From Pseudomonas purpurea (GTDB lineage: Bacteria > Pseudomonadota > Gammaproteobacteria > Pseudomonadales > Pseudomonadaceae): DNA of 64,000 nt. Under the pieces are notes generated by a model, which saw only the letters and a list, made by a program, of their open reading frames with translations, made no database searches and had not been told where the DNA came from. The translations under genes were made by a program, and so were the position numbers. Below, piece after piece: positions 63,499 through 64,000 of the stretch. How positions within the stretch are numbered: position 1 is the stretch's first letter; each line of letters opens with the position of its first letter. Location of the stretch: NCBI RefSeq assembly GCF_039908635.1, contig NZ_CP150918.1:2294001-2358000 (forward strand), given 5' to 3'.

Positions 63499-64000
63499 TT
63501 AGCGGCGTTCCAGCCGGCTGATTTCACCCTTGGCGGCCTCAAGCGCACTCTGTAGCTGTGGTTGCTGGTCCAGTTGTTGTTTGGCAAGGCTCGCCAGACT
63601 TTTCATCTGGGCCAGGTCACCGCTGGCAATGGCACTCTGAATCGGCGCGGCGTACAGCGGCATGATCGGCGAATAGGCCGGAATCACCGGGCCGGGCTCC
63701 AAAGGCAGTGAATGGGCGTAGGAGGGCACGGATTCGATGAGATGGGCGGGAGCACTGACCTTGACCCACCGCTGACCATTGAAGTACTCGTAGTTGGCGA
63801 CGCCTTCTTTCCAGTCGCTACCGACCACCATATGCAACTTGAAATTCACGACAGAGTTCGAGCCTGAGCCGCCCTGGTTACCTTGAGCGGTGATCAGGAT
63901 TTTGCTGACACCGGGTTTCATGACGGTCAGGTAGGTGTATTCACCCCAGACATCGGAATGTACATCCAGTGGCGGGTTGGTTGCCTGAGTGATTGCAGCA
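63499..64000 (-). CDS. Second DUF1842-DUF1843 GDL-motif protein, 5' end outside window
   Basis: The frame is open to the right edge; 166 residues visible. It is a paralogue of its neighbour: NPPLDVHSDVWGEYTYL, EGVANYEYFNGQRW, Pro-rich linker (PLEPGPVIPAYSPIMPLY), then IQSAIASGDLAQMK ... ALEAAKGEISRLERR. An internal ATG at 63921 exists but homology continues upstream, so it is not the start. No Cys seen. 54 bp from the next GDL gene. Confidence 0.85.
   Translation of the reverse strand, partial: AAITQATNPPLDVHSDVWGEYTYLTVMKPGVSKILITAQGNQGGSGSNSVVNFKLHMVVGSDWKEGVANYEYFNGQRWVKVSAPAHLIESVPSYAHSLPLEPGPVIPAYSPIMPLYAAPIQSAIASGDLAQMKSLASLAKQQLDQQPQLQSALEAAKGEISRLERR

Overview
The window reads as a chromosomal segment of a fluorescent-group Pseudomonas. 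The reasons are high GC, the block thrS-infC-rpmI-rplT-pheS-pheT-ihfA-merR-tRNA-Pro(GGG) in the order known from pseudomonads, an AUU-type start for infC, and many genes of Pseudomonas type (RbsK/RbsD plus nucleoside hydrolase, LhgO, RtcR-controlled RNA repair, FecI/FecR iron uptake, DUF1842/DUF1843 proteins).

Layout. 1-2.2 kb: end of a ribose/nucleoside operon (rbsK', rbsD, exported nucleoside hydrolase). 2.2-4.3 kb: small proteins, an I78-type lipoprotein and a cold-shock protein. 4.6-11.9 kb: translation genes, ihfA and a MerR regulator. 12.0-21.0 kb: tRNA-Pro followed by an accessory stretch with a RelE/Phd-type toxin-antitoxin pair, acetyltransferase, decayed coding pieces, LysE exporter, a lone wzz and orphan immunity-like genes (DUF6348, suppressor-of-fused). 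21-37 kb: mostly housekeeping or niche genes (quinone reductase, two L,D-transpeptidases, L-2-hydroxyglutarate oxidase with transporter and GntR regulator, AlkB, MFS, LysR, YceI, ThpR, a methyltransferase). 37.7-39.7 kb: MATE pump and DUF3885. 39.8-47.7 kb: RNA-repair locus rtcR | rsr - Y RNAs - rtcB - HEAT protein - rlaP remnant - rtcA. 47.7-51.4 kb: ferric iron ABC transporter. 51.5-60.2 kb: siderophore uptake locus (FecCDE-like ABC, TonB receptor, FecR, FecI, MFS). 61.2-64 kb: radical SAM/SPASM maturase with two GDL-motif proteins.

Most interesting. Between rsr and rtcB I can fold five tandem Y-RNA-like elements (43216-43807). Each is closed by complementary ends, and three carry a circularly permuted tRNA module: a T arm, then a short acceptor-like hairpin, then a D arm. 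A clean intrinsic terminator sits inside the array. The locus therefore encodes a Ro60-like protein, several tRNA-mimicking RNAs, ligase RtcB and cyclase RtcA under a sigma-54 activator. The second system worth attention is the GDL-motif protein/radical SAM cassette at the right edge.

Caution on sequence quality. Eight genes (thrS, pheS, MATE, rsr, rtcB, the HEAT gene, fecR, MFS) are each broken by exactly one extra base. In every case the extra base lies in a GGCC tetranucleotide, and removing it restores a full-length protein. thrS and pheS are essential, so this is most likely a systematic sequencing or assembly error at GGCC, perhaps linked to methylation. I list these genes as intact with that note.
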